Under the pieces are notes generated by a model. The model did not search any database, was not told the DNA's origin, and worked only from the letters and a program-made list of their open reading frames with translations. The translations under genes were made by a program, and so were the position numbers. 64,000 bases of DNA, from assembly GCA_947630045.1 (NCBI GenBank), contig CANRGC010000002.1, forward strand, positions 82,691 to 146,690, given 5' to 3'. This document shows, in pieces, positions 54,642-64,000 of this stretch (the stretch's first letter is position 1; the number at the start of each line of letters is the position of its first letter). Source of the DNA: Candidatus Gastranaerophilales bacterium (GTDB lineage: Bacteria; Cyanobacteriota; Vampirovibrionia; Gastranaerophilales; Gastranaerophilaceae).

Positions 54642-55289
54642 CTAAACCGTGAAATCATCCGTAGATTTTTTAATATAAAAACCCAAGCCAACCGGCTTAA
54701 AGCTTGCGTTTTCCGTTTTAAGCGCAAAATTTTCTTTATTTAGGGTATTAATTTTTTGTCTAAGGGTTTCGTTTTCTGTTTTTGCCTTAATTAATTCCAC
54801 AATAACTTCATCAAGCCCGTCAAGCTTTTCGGACAAAACGCTCGTCATTTTTGAAATAATGTTATTTTCCATTAAATCAATTTTTTTCATAACCGAGTTT
54901 GATTGAGAAATTTGAATAGGCAAAGCCTTTTCTTTTTCAAAAACAGTTTCATTTTGAAGAAAATTTTCAACTTTTGGAGTGTCTTTTTCTTCTTTTTTAT
55001 TAAACGCTTTTAAACCTTTGAATTTAAGCTCTTTTGAAGGAGCTTCTTCATTTTTGGGGGTTAACTTTTCGTCTTGAATTTTTTTATTATATGCGTATAG
55101 TTCTTTTACTTTTCTTAAAACATCGACATCTGTTTTTGAAAAATATATGTTTCCAAAGCCGTCTTTTTTGGGTTTTAAACAAGCTTTCTGGCAAAGATTT
55201 GAAATTTCTCTTGCGTCTGAATCAAGCATTCTTAAAAGCTGACCCGCACTTACGACTTCGTCGGGGTAATCTGTCTTTGTTGTTTCCAC
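54642..55289 (-). CDS. MerR-like HTH protein with coiled coil
   Basis: A 215-residue protein. I choose GTG 55289 because GAGGGAG lies just upstream; the frame is open to ATG 55304 and to 55328. The N-terminus is a MerR-type winged helix (VVSAGQLLRMLDSDAREISN, then YFSKTDVDVLRKV). The middle is a Lys-rich linker and the C-terminal part a long coiled coil (ELIKAKTENETLRQKINTLN). It abuts the histidine kinase gene and may dimerise or bridge to it. MerR-type DNA binding is inferred from pattern. Confidence 0.72.
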   Translation of the reverse strand: METTKTDYPDEVVSAGQLLRMLDSDAREISNLCQKACLKPKKDGFGNIYFSKTDVDVLRKVKELYAYNKKIQDEKLTPKNEEAPSKELKFKGLKAFNKKEEKDTPKVENFLQNETVFEKEKALPIQISQSNSVMKKIDLMENNIISKMTSVLSEKLDGLDEVIVELIKAKTENETLRQKINTLNKENFALKTENASFKPVGLGFYIKKSTDDFTV

Positions 55290-55464
55290 GTAAAACTCCC
55301 TCATTAAAATAATGTGATTTGACAACATTATAATTTAAAACAATCAAAAAAAACCTAATTGTAAAAATAAAATTACAAAGTTAACAAATTTATACAAAAC
55401 ATAAGTAAACTCTTTAAATTAATATATAAATTTATGCTATCATGTAACCTTAAAGGGGATATTA

Positions 55465-56085
55465 ATGAAAAAAGGCTTATTTATTACATTTGAAGGGGCT
55501 GACGGGTGCGGAAAAACAACCCAAATTGAGCTTTTAAAAAAATATTTGGATGAAAAAGGGATAAAAAATATTCAAACGAGAGAACCGGGGGCAACGGAGC
55601 TTGGAGTTGAATTAAGAAAAATTCTTCTTCACTATGATAAACCGGTTTCAAATGTTGCGGAAACTTATCTTTATCTTGCAGACAGAGCCCAGCATGTTGA
55701 ATTTGAAATTAAGCCTGCGCTTGAAAACGGAACCGTTGTTTTGTGCGACAGATACACTGATTCCACCCTTTCATATCAAGGATATGCGAGAAAACAAAAT
55801 TTAGAAACGATAGAAAAGCTCAACGAAATTGCAACAGGCGGCTTGAAACCCGATTTGACAATTGTTTTTGATATAGACTCTTTGCTTGCGCAAAAAAGGT
55901 TAAGCGGCGAAAAAGACCGTCTTGAAAAAGAGGGGCTTGAGTTTCACAAGGCGTTAAGACTGGGATATTTAGAAATAGCAAAAAAAGAAACAAAAAGAAT
56001 TAAAGTCATAAATGCTGATGACACAATTGAAAACATTCATAAAAAGGTCGTTAAAATCGTATCTGAGTTTATTGATAAATTATGA
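55465..56085 (+). CDS. tmk: Thymidylate kinase
   Basis: A 206-residue enzyme phosphorylating dTMP to dTDP. FEGADGCGKTTQIELLKKYL carries the P-loop; REPGATELGVELRKILL and VLCDRYTDSTLSYQGYARKQ are the substrate motifs. TGCTATCAT, an extended -10, lies about 25 bases before the start. The TPR gene overlaps its stop. Confidence 0.96.
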   Translation: MKKGLFITFEGADGCGKTTQIELLKKYLDEKGIKNIQTREPGATELGVELRKILLHYDKPVSNVAETYLYLADRAQHVEFEIKPALENGTVVLCDRYTDSTLSYQGYARKQNLETIEKLNEIATGGLKPDLTIVFDIDSLLAQKRLSGEKDRLEKEGLEFHKALRLGYLEIAKKETKRIKVINADDTIENIHKKVVKIVSEFIDKL

Positions 56086-56816
56086 AAAAATTTTTGTCAT
56101 ACCTTTTTTTAATAACTTTTTTTTGTGCAAATTCATTTGCTTACGGGGTTGAAAACTATGATGACCTTGTAAACTCGGTTATTACAGATGTTGAAAACAA
56201 CGATATAAAATCCGCAAAAGAAAAATTTGAAACTTTTATAAATTCAAAAAATCAAAATCTTTCTTCAAAACTTTTATATTACTATGCAAAACTCTGTATT
56301 ATTGATAATGACTATGATAAAGCCATAGAAAATTTGCTTTCGGCAATTGAACAAGATGACAGTGACCCTTTGTTTTATCTTGAACTCGGCAAGGCATATT
56401 TAAAAAAAGAAGATTTTCTAAAAGCGGTTAATGCCTTTGAATATGCGCTTTCCGTCGGCGGCGATAAGGGCGAATGTTATAATTACATCGGGCTTTCAAA
56501 TTATAAAAGAGGAAATTTAAAAACCGCCGAAGAATATTTCATAAAGGCTCTTGAAATAAGTCCTTATAATATCTTTTACCTTAACAACCTTGCTATGTCT
56601 TATAAAAGCTTAAACGATGAAGAAAAATATATTAATACGGTAAGAAAAATTGAAAACATCATTCCGAATTCTCCTGAAGAATATGCCAAACTCGGTATAT
56701 TTTTCTTTGATAATAAAGATTATGAAAGCGCACGCAAAATTTTAAATGAAGGTGTAAAAAAATATCCGAACAACACTTTTTTAAAAGAGATGTTTAATAA
56801 ACTTAATAAAACGTAA
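56082..56816 (+). CDS. Exported TPR-repeat protein
   Basis: A 244-residue protein with signal peptide MKKFLSYLFLITFFCANSFA. At least five TPR-type units follow (e.g. DPLFYLELGKAYLKKEDFLK; GECYNYIGLSNYKRGNLKTA). It starts within the last bases of tmk, so the two are coupled. A periplasmic scaffold role is likely; the partner is unknown. Confidence 0.82.
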   Translation: MKKFLSYLFLITFFCANSFAYGVENYDDLVNSVITDVENNDIKSAKEKFETFINSKNQNLSSKLLYYYAKLCIIDNDYDKAIENLLSAIEQDDSDPLFYLELGKAYLKKEDFLKAVNAFEYALSVGGDKGECYNYIGLSNYKRGNLKTAEEYFIKALEISPYNIFYLNNLAMSYKSLNDEEKYINTVRKIENIIPNSPEEYAKLGIFFFDNKDYESARKILNEGVKKYPNNTFLKEMFNKLNKT

Positions 56817-56881
56817 TTTTACCTTTAATTTCAACATTCTTCATGGGAAAATTCAAATTGCAAGAGGGCGGATAAGTTGAA

Positions 56882-58156
56882 ATGATTAAAGATTTAAAAA
56901 CAGTTGTCCTTGCCGCAGGCAAGGGAACCAGAATGAAATCCAAAACCCCGAAGGTTCTCCATGAGATTTTTAATAAACCTCTCTTAGCAAGAGTTCTGGA
57001 CGCCGTTATTTCGGCAGGTTCAAGCGAAAACATTGTTGTTGTGGGGCATATGGCGGATGTTGTTGAAGAATATGTTTCAAAAAACTATGAAAACACCCCG
57101 TGCGTTCTTCAAAAGGAACAACTCGGAACGGGGCATGCCCTTAAAATAGCAAGCGAAAAATTAAAAGGCTTTAAGGGAAATATTCTTGTCGTATGCGGAG
57201 ACACCCCTTTAATTACCCCAAAAACACTTATGGAATTTGTAAAATTTCATATTTCAAATAATTCGGATATAACCGTCATGACTGCATTTTTCGATAACCC
57301 TACCGGTTACGGAAGAATTTTAAGAAATGAAAACGGAGATATAACTTCAATTGTTGAAGAAAAAGATGCAAGCGAAGATATTAAAAAAATTAAAGAAATT
57401 AATACCGGAATTTATTGTATAAACTGGGAAAGCGCAGGCTTTGGAGTTGATGAAATAAAAAATGAAAATGCTCAAAAAGAATATTACTTAACAGATTTAA
57501 TAAAATGGGGGGTCAGCTGTTCAAAAAAAGTTTCTCCGTACGTTTTAAAATCAAGCGATGAAATTTTTGGAATAAATTCTAAACTTCATCTTTCAACAGC
57601 AACAAAAATTATGCAAAAAAGAAAGCTAAATGAGCTTATGGAACAAGGAATAACAATTGTTGATCCCGATACAACATATATTTCCCCCGAAACCGAAATC
57701 GGCGAGGATACCATAATTTTACCCAATGTTGTTCTTGAAGGAAGAAACATAATCGGAAAAGATTGCAAAATCGGTCCTTTTTCTCACCTGAGGGGAAATT
57801 GTAAGATTGAAGATTTTGTTAAAATCGGAAATTTTGTTGAGCTTAAAAATGCAACGGTTCAATCTCATACGAATATTTGCCACCTGAGCTATGTCGGCGA
57901 CTCTTGCGTGGGGCAAAATGTCAATATAGGTGCGGGAACAATAACGGCAAATTACGACTCAAGAACAAAAGTTAAATCTAAAACCGAGATAAAAAACAAC
58001 GCTTCCATAGGCTCAAACACCGTTCTTGTTGCGCCGGTTGAAATCGGCGAACATGCCCTGATTGGTGCGGGTTCGGTTATTACAAAAAGTGTTAAAGAAA
58101 ATTCGCTGGCGCTTACAAGAAGCCCGCAAAAAGAAGTTCAAAATTACGTTAAATAA
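56882..58156 (+). CDS. glmU: Bifunctional GlmU (UDP-GlcNAc synthesis)
   Basis: GlmU acetylates glucosamine-1-phosphate and then makes UDP-GlcNAc. The 424 residues have the pyrophosphorylase domain (VVLAAGKGTRMKSKTPK, EQLGTGHALKIASEKL, VCGDTPLI) and the C-terminal left-handed helix (HLRGNCKIEDFVKIGNFVEL, NIGAGTITANYDSRTK). Length is slightly below 450 but complete. Purine-rich GAGGGCGG precedes the start. Likely in one operon with prs and the glycosylase. Confidence 0.94.
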   Translation: MIKDLKTVVLAAGKGTRMKSKTPKVLHEIFNKPLLARVLDAVISAGSSENIVVVGHMADVVEEYVSKNYENTPCVLQKEQLGTGHALKIASEKLKGFKGNILVVCGDTPLITPKTLMEFVKFHISNNSDITVMTAFFDNPTGYGRILRNENGDITSIVEEKDASEDIKKIKEINTGIYCINWESAGFGVDEIKNENAQKEYYLTDLIKWGVSCSKKVSPYVLKSSDEIFGINSKLHLSTATKIMQKRKLNELMEQGITIVDPDTTYISPETEIGEDTIILPNVVLEGRNIIGKDCKIGPFSHLRGNCKIEDFVKIGNFVELKNATVQSHTNICHLSYVGDSCVGQNVNIGAGTITANYDSRTKVKSKTEIKNNASIGSNTVLVAPVEIGEHALIGAGSVITKSVKENSLALTRSPQKEVQNYVK

Positions 58157-58168
58157 AAGGAGAAAATA

Positions 58169-59188
58169 ATGAGAGAAAGCACTGAGGCCGTTTTAGAAAG
58201 AACACAAAATGTTCTTCCGACTCATGAAATAAAGCTCTTTTCAGGACGCTCAAATCCGGTTCTGGCACAAGAAATAGCAAAATATTTAGGCACAAGTGTA
58301 GGACCGATGATAGTTAAAAACTTTTCTGACGGTGAAACATACGTTCAAATTCAAGATTCAATAAGGGGGGATGATGTTTTTGTCGTTCAGCCTTTATGTA
58401 ATCCCGTTAATGAAAATTTGGTTGAGCTTTTAATCATTATTGACGCTTTTAAAAGAGCTTCCGCAAAAACAATAACGGCGGTTATTCCCTATTACGGATA
58501 TGCAAGACAAGACAGAAAAACAACCGGCAGAGAAGCAATTACCGCAAAACTTGTTGCAGACCTTTTGACAACCGCAGGCGCAAACAGGGTTCTTGCAATG
58601 GATCTTCACACCGGTCAAATTCAAGGCTTTTTCAATATTCTTGTTGACCACATTTATGCTACAAGCATTATTGTTGATTATATAAAAAGATTAAATTTAA
58701 ATCATGAAGAACTTGTTGCGGTTTCTCCCGATACGGGCGGAGTTCAAAGAACAAGAGTTTTTGCAAAACAATTAAGCTGTCCGCTTGCAATTATTGATAA
58801 AAGAAGAACACAACATAATGTTGCCGTTGCTGACCATGTTATAGGCGATGTTAAGGGCAAAGTCTGTGTTATGTTCGACGATATGATTGATACGGCGGGT
58901 ACAATCTGTGAAGCAAGCAAACTTTTGATTAAAGAAGGTGCAAAAGAAGTTTATGTTTGTGCGGTTCACCCCGTATTTTCGGGCCCTGCCCTTCAAAGAC
59001 TTGAAGAAGCTCCGATAAAAGAAGTTATTGTTACAAACACAATTCCTCTTTCACAAAATGAACACATACCCGAAAAAATTACCCAACTTTCAGTTGCTCC
59101 GCTTTTAGGCGAGGCAATTTCAAGAATTCACGATGACCAGTCCGTAAGTTCACTGTTCGGTTTTGAGAAGGAATATAAAACAAACTAA
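58169..59188 (+). CDS. prs: Ribose-phosphate pyrophosphokinase
   Basis: A 339-residue enzyme making PRPP. FSDGETYVQIQDSIRGDDVF, YYGYARQDRKTTGREAITAK, MDLHTGQIQGFF, and the PRPP loop VMFDDMIDTAGTICEAS are all present. The N-terminus is about 15 residues longer than the minimal enzyme. AAGGAG precedes the ATG. It overlaps the glycosylase by the TAATG junction. Confidence 0.97.
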   Translation: MRESTEAVLERTQNVLPTHEIKLFSGRSNPVLAQEIAKYLGTSVGPMIVKNFSDGETYVQIQDSIRGDDVFVVQPLCNPVNENLVELLIIIDAFKRASAKTITAVIPYYGYARQDRKTTGREAITAKLVADLLTTAGANRVLAMDLHTGQIQGFFNILVDHIYATSIIVDYIKRLNLNHEELVAVSPDTGGVQRTRVFAKQLSCPLAIIDKRRTQHNVAVADHVIGDVKGKVCVMFDDMIDTAGTICEASKLLIKEGAKEVYVCAVHPVFSGPALQRLEEAPIKEVIVTNTIPLSQNEHIPEKITQLSVAPLLGEAISRIHDDQSVSSLFGFEKEYKTN

Positions 59189-59754
59189 TGCTTCAAAAAT
59201 TAAAAGAGAGTTTAAATAATTGCACAAATTGTTCCTTATATAAAGAAAGGAACAATGTTGTGTTTTCAGACGGGTCTGAAAATGCCAAAATAATGTTAAT
59301 AGGCGAAGCCCCCGGAGCCGATGAAGATAAAAGCGGAATTCCTTTTGTGGGAAGGGCGGGGAAACTTTTAAACGAATTTTTGGAAAAAGCCGGCATTGAA
59401 AGAAAAAAAGACATTTATATTGCAAATACCGTAAAGTGCAGACCGCCTAAAAACAGAAAACCCCTTCCTTGTGAAAAAATTGCCTGTGAGGGGAATTTAC
59501 AGAAGCAAATTGATATTGTAAAACCAAAAGTTATCATCCTGTGCGGCTCTTGCGCCATGGAAAGTTTTATCAAAGATAAAAAAATAACAATAACAAAAGC
59601 AAGAGGTCAGGTTTTTGAATATAAAGACGGAATTAAACTTGTTCCCGTTTTTCACCCTTCTTATCTTTTAAGAAAACATTCATTGGAACCAAATTCGCCC
59701 AGAGATTTAACCCTTAAAGATTTAAAAATGATAAAAGAGATTTCCGTGGTGTAA
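59188..59754 (+). CDS. Family 4 uracil-DNA glycosylase
   Basis: A 188-residue enzyme removing uracil from DNA. CTNCSLYKERNNVVFSDGS gives the first two iron-sulfur cysteines, the others being C90-R-P-P and CEKIACEGN. GEAPGADEDKSGIPFVGRAG is motif A, and HPSYLLRK carries the motif B His. It begins at the last base of prs and is co-transcribed with it. Confidence 0.92.
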   Translation: MLQKLKESLNNCTNCSLYKERNNVVFSDGSENAKIMLIGEAPGADEDKSGIPFVGRAGKLLNEFLEKAGIERKKDIYIANTVKCRPPKNRKPLPCEKIACEGNLQKQIDIVKPKVIILCGSCAMESFIKDKKITITKARGQVFEYKDGIKLVPVFHPSYLLRKHSLEPNSPRDLTLKDLKMIKEISVV

Positions 59755-59845
59755 AAATTTATAACAATCTAAGAAAAAAAATCAAATTTAAGATAAAATT
59801 GTAACAATCAAGAACAAAGTTATTAAAGAGAATGGAACTAACAAA

Positions 59846-62800
59846 ATGAGCACGAATGACAAATTAGAATTTAAGGTAAATGAACTTACAAATGCGGTCA
59901 GGGGGCTTTCTGACAAACCGGCACTCAGCGTTTCAGATTTAAATGACCTTTTGGAAAATGTTGTTTCAAAGGTGGAAGAAACAAATGAAGAAAACTTTAC
60001 TCATTTTGCAAACGAGCTTTCAGAGTCTTTAATTGATGTTCTTGACAAAAAAACAATGGATATAAAAGAAAAGCTTTCTTTATTTCAGGAATTTATTGCG
60101 TCAGTTGAAAAAACGATTGATAACCCCAAAATAAATAACGAAGTAACAAGAATTTTAAATGATATTGAAGCCGTTCATTCAAAAATGAACAGTCAGGAAA
60201 TTCAAATGGAAGAGCTTTTGAAATCTTTTGAGAGTGTAAAAAATTCTTCTAACGTTAATCAAGTTTCAAAACTCTGTGATGAAATTGTTGAAATTTCAAA
60301 GTCTTATGACGGAATAACCGAAGTTTTAAATAAAAATTTTCAAGATTTTATAAAAAGAGTGGAAGCAACAAGTTCAAGGGAAGAATTCCAAAGATTGAGA
60401 TTTAATATGGAAAATCTTGACAATAATCAGAATATCCTTGTTTCTGCCATGAATTCCATAAATGAAAAACAGGATGAAATTAAAAACATAATTAAACAGT
60501 CATCCTATGCGCAAAATTCAGAGAAATTAGAACATTTTCAAGACGCTCTCAACCAGATGAACAGATTAATTATCGAAACAACCTCAAAGGCTGATATTGA
60601 AATAATTTCAGACAAAATTTCATCTTTATCTGATTTGATTAACGAGTTTAGACGTGCGTTTGATGAAAACAATCAGGACGGAATAAAAGGCGTTTTAAAC
60701 GGTCAGTTAAATAATATTTCCGCCAGACTTGAAGAATTGAAAATGAATTCTAATTCAAGCGTCGGCGAAGACATTATAAGGCTTTACACCTCTATTGCCG
60801 AATTTAAAGACAACATTTATTCATCAATTAATTCTCAACTGAATGATATCGTTAATTCTCTCGATGTAAAATTTGATAAAATTACTAATTCGGTTGTAAA
60901 CACAACTCTTGATTCCAATGAAAGCCTGAATAATCTTACGGGTGAAATTCAAAAGCTGACAAGCATTGTTACGGACGGTTTAAACACAAAAGCATATGAG
61001 CTTAAAGAAAATTTTGAAAAACAAGGTCAAAACAATGTTTTAACAATTGTAAATTCAATAAGAGGCGAATTAAGCAACCTTGTGGGCGAGCTTGACTCTT
61101 TAAACAATTCGGACGGAATTGCCCAGCTTTTAAAAAGCATTGAAAATTTAAGAAACGGCATTGATATAAATTCAATTATAATTCAAATGGATCAAATTAA
61201 ATCTGCGCTTGATTTTACGCCGATTAAAGAACAACTTGCGCTTTTAAATAAAGATGAAACCATAAATTCCATTAACGAAAAAATCAATGTTGTTTTGGGC
61301 TATGTCAGAAATAATGACTTTTTGGATAAGCTTGAAGAAATTAAAAATATATCGGATACAAAAGAAATTTCTTCCGCCTTAAATATCCTCAACGATAAAA
61401 TAGACTTTTCTTCAATAGAAGATAAAATTGAACAAATTAAAGAATATCTTGAAAATTTAAAAAATGAAAATAAAATCGAAGGTCTGGAAGAAAAATTAAA
61501 CAAGATTGAAGAAATAACGGCTCAAACAAGCACAATAAAAAACATTGAAGACGTTATTTCGGAAATGAGAGATTTGCTTGAAGAAAACATAAAAATGAAC
61601 CTTCAAAAAATCAACGAAGACAAAGAAACAACAGACGGCATAAAAGACGCTCTTCAGGTTATAAACAACAATTTAGAGTCTTTGACTCAAAAAAATAACA
61701 ATACGGAAGAACTTTTAGAAATTAAAGATTCGCTCTCTTTTGATTTGAACAAAATCTTTGACATAATACAAAAAATTAATGATGATATTAAAAATAAATC
61801 TGATTTACAAAATGAAAACATAAAAGCTCAACAATCAAACATTGAAGAATTTATTGAAAATTCAAGAGCAAACCTTGAAAACTCACTTAACGTTTTAAGC
61901 GATAAAATCAACTATTTAGATTCAAAAATTAATATTGATGATAGAGAAAAGCTTGTTGATATTAAAGAAGAGATTGAAAATCTTTATGAGTTTATTAAAA
62001 AATCTGAACCCGAATTAATTTTTTCCGAGATAAAAGAACTCAAGGAAGAATTTCCCTCTTTTGTTTTGAGTAACTTTAAAGAATTTTCGGATGTTTTTAA
62101 TGATTTTCAATCAAGGCTTGCTTCCGATTTGGAAACTCTCAAAAAAAGCGCTCAAGCCGGCTTAAATGAGGCAAATTTGAATAACTTCTTTTTACCTATG
62201 CTTGAAAACTTTAATTCAAAAATGGGTGAAAAGATTGATTTTCTTACAGAAACGATAATTAATGACAAAGAAGATTTTGAAAGGGTTAACTCTGTTTTAT
62301 CCGAATTAACAAATTCAATCGAAAAAAATATTAAAAATTCGGTTATTGAAACTTTAAGTGAAGTTATACAATCAAAAACAGAGTTGGTTTCTGAAATAAT
62401 TAAGAACCAAACTTCGGATATAAATGAACAAGTGGTTGGATATCTTAAAGACGAAATTGAAGCCCTGACAACTTTCCTTCAAGAAAACTCAAACAACTCA
62501 AAAGGCGAAATTATAACTAAAATTCAAGAAATCATTGATGTTAAAGATAAAATCGAAGAAAAATTAAATGTTATAAACCCTTTAAATGATAATGTTAAAA
62601 GCGTTTTAAATGACACCTCTTTAATCAAAGAAAAGCTTGAAGAAAACAATAATATATTAAACAAAACAAATGAAAAAATCGGCGTTTTTGAAGCTCAATT
62701 CAGTGAGGCTGTTGAAAAATTAACTTCATCAATAAACGAAATTAATTTAAAAGAAGCGCTCTTTTCGGGCAATTTGGAAATCAAAAAGCTTGTCGGAAGA

Positions 62801-63898
62801 ATAAACGAAAGTTTGGGGTCAATTAATTCGACAATTTCAAACGATATTGCAAACAAAAGCGCCTTGACTGAAATTTCCGAACAGTTAAAAGAGGCTATTG
62901 AAGAAGTTAAATCTGAGATTGAAAACCAATTTGCAAGAAATGAAGACAAAACAAACTCTATTGCTAACCTTACCGGTCTTTTTGAAGAAAAACTTAATAG
63001 TAAAATTGCGCTTCTTGAAGGGCTGATTGAAGAATCTTCAGGCAAATTTGACAATAAAATTAACGACGCAATTAACTCAAGCAGAAATTTATATAATAAG
63101 GCGCTGAATGAAAATTCTCAAGGAATAATAAATGCGCTTAAAACAGATTATGAAGGAAAGCTTACTGATATTCAAAAAATTATTGATGAAAAAGTTTTTG
63201 ATATTATAAGCAAAAATAATGACATAATTAAAGATGAGTTAAAATATAGAGCTGACCTTCTTTTAAGAGAAATGGTTAAGGGCGTTCAGGAAAAATTGGC
63301 GGAAACAAACGAAGATACAAACGAAGGTGAGCCTCATTATTCAATAAAAGATGTTGAAGGCGATCTTGCAAAAATTCGTCTTGCCCTTGAAAAAACAAAT
63401 AAACTTACAAACTTTAAAGAGTTTGCATCGAGGCTTGTTGAATTAAAAAATATAAACCTTGAAAACGCCAAAATTTCAAGGGTGATAGGCGCTGATATTA
63501 TGCGCTTTGACGGTTGGCTTAAAAACACAACGGCAAAAATTGAACTTCTCGCCGCAAAAATTGAAAAGTCTGAAAAAATTAAAATGGAAGATTTAAAAAC
63601 AAGACTTATTCAATCAGAGAAAAATCAGGCAATGCCTCAAAAAATTGAAGAAGTTGTTATGAGCATTTATAAAAGGTATAGATCTCAAGAAACAAAAATC
63701 GATGATTTGAGCCATAAGATTGAAAGTTTGTCTGATAAACAGTCTGAAACCTTTGATGTTAAAGAATTTATTGACCTTTTCTATGACACAACCAAAAAAC
63801 AGGAAAATATTATGTCAAGAATGGATTCCATTGAAGACAAAATGGACTTAATTCAAGCAAAAATTGACCATATAATTGACGCCTGCATTTCAGAATAA
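59846..63898 (+). CDS. Giant coiled-coil protein
   Basis: A 1350-residue protein that is almost entirely predicted coiled coil: Glu, Lys, Asn, Ser and Ile rich, with heptads throughout and hardly any Cys, Pro or Trp. No signal peptide, membrane segment, P-loop or other domain. Many short segments resemble one another (e.g. KIEQIKEYLENLKNENKIE) without a fixed repeat unit. It could be a cytoskeletal or chromosome-associated filament, or a tether. The C-terminal 200 residues are less repetitive (SKFDNKINDAINSSRNLYNK) and may form a separate domain. The next gene begins 30 bases later and starts with a membrane segment. Confidence 0.75.
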   Translation: MSTNDKLEFKVNELTNAVRGLSDKPALSVSDLNDLLENVVSKVEETNEENFTHFANELSESLIDVLDKKTMDIKEKLSLFQEFIASVEKTIDNPKINNEVTRILNDIEAVHSKMNSQEIQMEELLKSFESVKNSSNVNQVSKLCDEIVEISKSYDGITEVLNKNFQDFIKRVEATSSREEFQRLRFNMENLDNNQNILVSAMNSINEKQDEIKNIIKQSSYAQNSEKLEHFQDALNQMNRLIIETTSKADIEIISDKISSLSDLINEFRRAFDENNQDGIKGVLNGQLNNISARLEELKMNSNSSVGEDIIRLYTSIAEFKDNIYSSINSQLNDIVNSLDVKFDKITNSVVNTTLDSNESLNNLTGEIQKLTSIVTDGLNTKAYELKENFEKQGQNNVLTIVNSIRGELSNLVGELDSLNNSDGIAQLLKSIENLRNGIDINSIIIQMDQIKSALDFTPIKEQLALLNKDETINSINEKINVVLGYVRNNDFLDKLEEIKNISDTKEISSALNILNDKIDFSSIEDKIEQIKEYLENLKNENKIEGLEEKLNKIEEITAQTSTIKNIEDVISEMRDLLEENIKMNLQKINEDKETTDGIKDALQVINNNLESLTQKNNNTEELLEIKDSLSFDLNKIFDIIQKINDDIKNKSDLQNENIKAQQSNIEEFIENSRANLENSLNVLSDKINYLDSKINIDDREKLVDIKEEIENLYEFIKKSEPELIFSEIKELKEEFPSFVLSNFKEFSDVFNDFQSRLASDLETLKKSAQAGLNEANLNNFFLPMLENFNSKMGEKIDFLTETIINDKEDFERVNSVLSELTNSIEKNIKNSVIETLSEVIQSKTELVSEIIKNQTSDINEQVVGYLKDEIEALTTFLQENSNNSKGEIITKIQEIIDVKDKIEEKLNVINPLNDNVKSVLNDTSLIKEKLEENNNILNKTNEKIGVFEAQFSEAVEKLTSSINEINLKEALFSGNLEIKKLVGRINESLGSINSTISNDIANKSALTEISEQLKEAIEEVKSEIENQFARNEDKTNSIANLTGLFEEKLNSKIALLEGLIEESSGKFDNKINDAINSSRNLYNKALNENSQGIINALKTDYEGKLTDIQKIIDEKVFDIISKNNDIIKDELKYRADLLLREMVKGVQEKLAETNEDTNEGEPHYSIKDVEGDLAKIRLALEKTNKLTNFKEFASRLVELKNINLENAKISRVIGADIMRFDGWLKNTTAKIELLAAKIEKSEKIKMEDLKTRLIQSEKNQAMPQKIEEVVMSIYKRYRSQETKIDDLSHKIESLSDKQSETFDVKEFIDLFYDTTKKQENIMSRMDSIEDKMDLIQAKIDHIIDACISE

Positions 63899-63928
63899 AA
63901 TTTGGTTTCAAAAAGTAATTGGTAAAAT

Positions 63929-64000
63929 ATGGACTTGAATAAAATCAACAATATTACAGATTACATTAAAAGAGCGTTCTGGTTTTTAATAACCGTAAAA
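63929..64000 (+). CDS. N-terminal fragment, probable membrane protein
   Basis: The ATG at 63929 opens a frame of 24 codons to the edge of the window: MDLNKINNITDYIKRAFWFL and four more residues. The run AFWFLITV looks like the start of a membrane segment. It probably forms an operon with the coiled-coil gene, 30 bases upstream. No family can be assigned from this much sequence. Confidence 0.45.
   Translation, partial: MDLNKINNITDYIKRAFWFLITVK

Noticed and set aside
59846..63898. SMC-like or kinesin-like motor in the coiled-coil protein
   Set aside because: No Walker A, Walker B or signature motif at either end.

Overview
The window is an AT-rich, gene-dense bacterial chromosome segment with no phage head or tail genes, no CRISPR array and no rRNA. 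Four signs point to a non-photosynthetic cyanobacterial relative (Vampirovibrionia/Melainabacteria, most likely Gastranaerophilales, gut type). The ATP synthase beta and epsilon genes form their own two-gene unit, as in cyanobacteria. Deoxynucleotide synthesis uses the strictly anaerobic class III reductase (nrdD-nrdG). Oxygen protection is by rubredoxin plus a rubrerythrin with an N-terminal rubredoxin domain. Outer-membrane genes (a two-partner-secretion transporter, lipoproteins) indicate a diderm. The lineage assignment is inference; no 16S gene is present.

Layout. 1-4.7 kb (minus): a TadE-like fragment, a lipoprotein, pnp, and a hybrid-cluster-protein homologue that has lost its metal ligands. 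4.9-8.2 kb: a 938-residue protein of unknown function facing smpB. 8.3-11.3 kb: nrdD-nrdG. 11.3-13.5 kb: a GH38 alpha-mannosidase. 13.6-16.6 kb: small and hypothetical proteins, a DnaQ-like exonuclease, tRNA-Gly and a GNAT-like protein. 16.6-19.3 kb: a decayed mobile element (BECR-like nuclease fragment, HExxH protein, serine-recombinase tail) next to tRNA-His. 19.5-25.3 kb: exported protein, thioredoxin reductase, zinc alcohol dehydrogenase, HD-GYP response regulator, a small LuxR-type regulator, miaA and a membrane protein. 25.5-33.5 kb: a tagged sugar nucleotidyltransferase, a GT41 (O-GlcNAc-transferase-like) enzyme, a TatD-linked radical SAM protein, ADP-forming acetyl-CoA synthetase and a second GNAT-like protein. 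33.8-40.3 kb: an acidic coiled-coil protein, tRNA-Glu, a sugar porter, a TerC/DUF475 protein, PcrA and a SLOG protein. 40.4-45.3 kb: atpD-atpC, rubredoxin-rubrerythrin, two small unknowns and pgk. 45.4-50.5 kb: a lytic transglycosylase, small exported and membrane proteins, a 5'-truncated ShlB-type transporter abutting a second recombinase tail, and tRNA-Ala with partial duplications of its own 5' end. 50.7-64 kb: GT2 enzyme, pilin-like protein, histidine kinase with a MerR-like partner, then tmk, TPR protein, glmU, prs, uracil-DNA glycosylase and a 1350-residue coiled-coil protein.

Common threads. Core metabolism here is anaerobic and fermentative: sugar import, pgk, substrate-level ATP from acetyl-CoA, class III NrdD. 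The most unusual theme is a short N-terminal signature, hydrophobic-x-F-x-G-K/R or F-G-x-K, in six otherwise unrelated proteins (4907, 13972, 16017, 25488, 32966 and 51888). It precedes quite different domains and in one case makes up much of a 66-residue protein, so it looks like a sorting or recognition tag. The second theme is repeated scarring by serine recombinases beside tRNA genes: two C-terminal tails read into antisense tRNA, and one of them borders a transporter that has lost its signal peptide.
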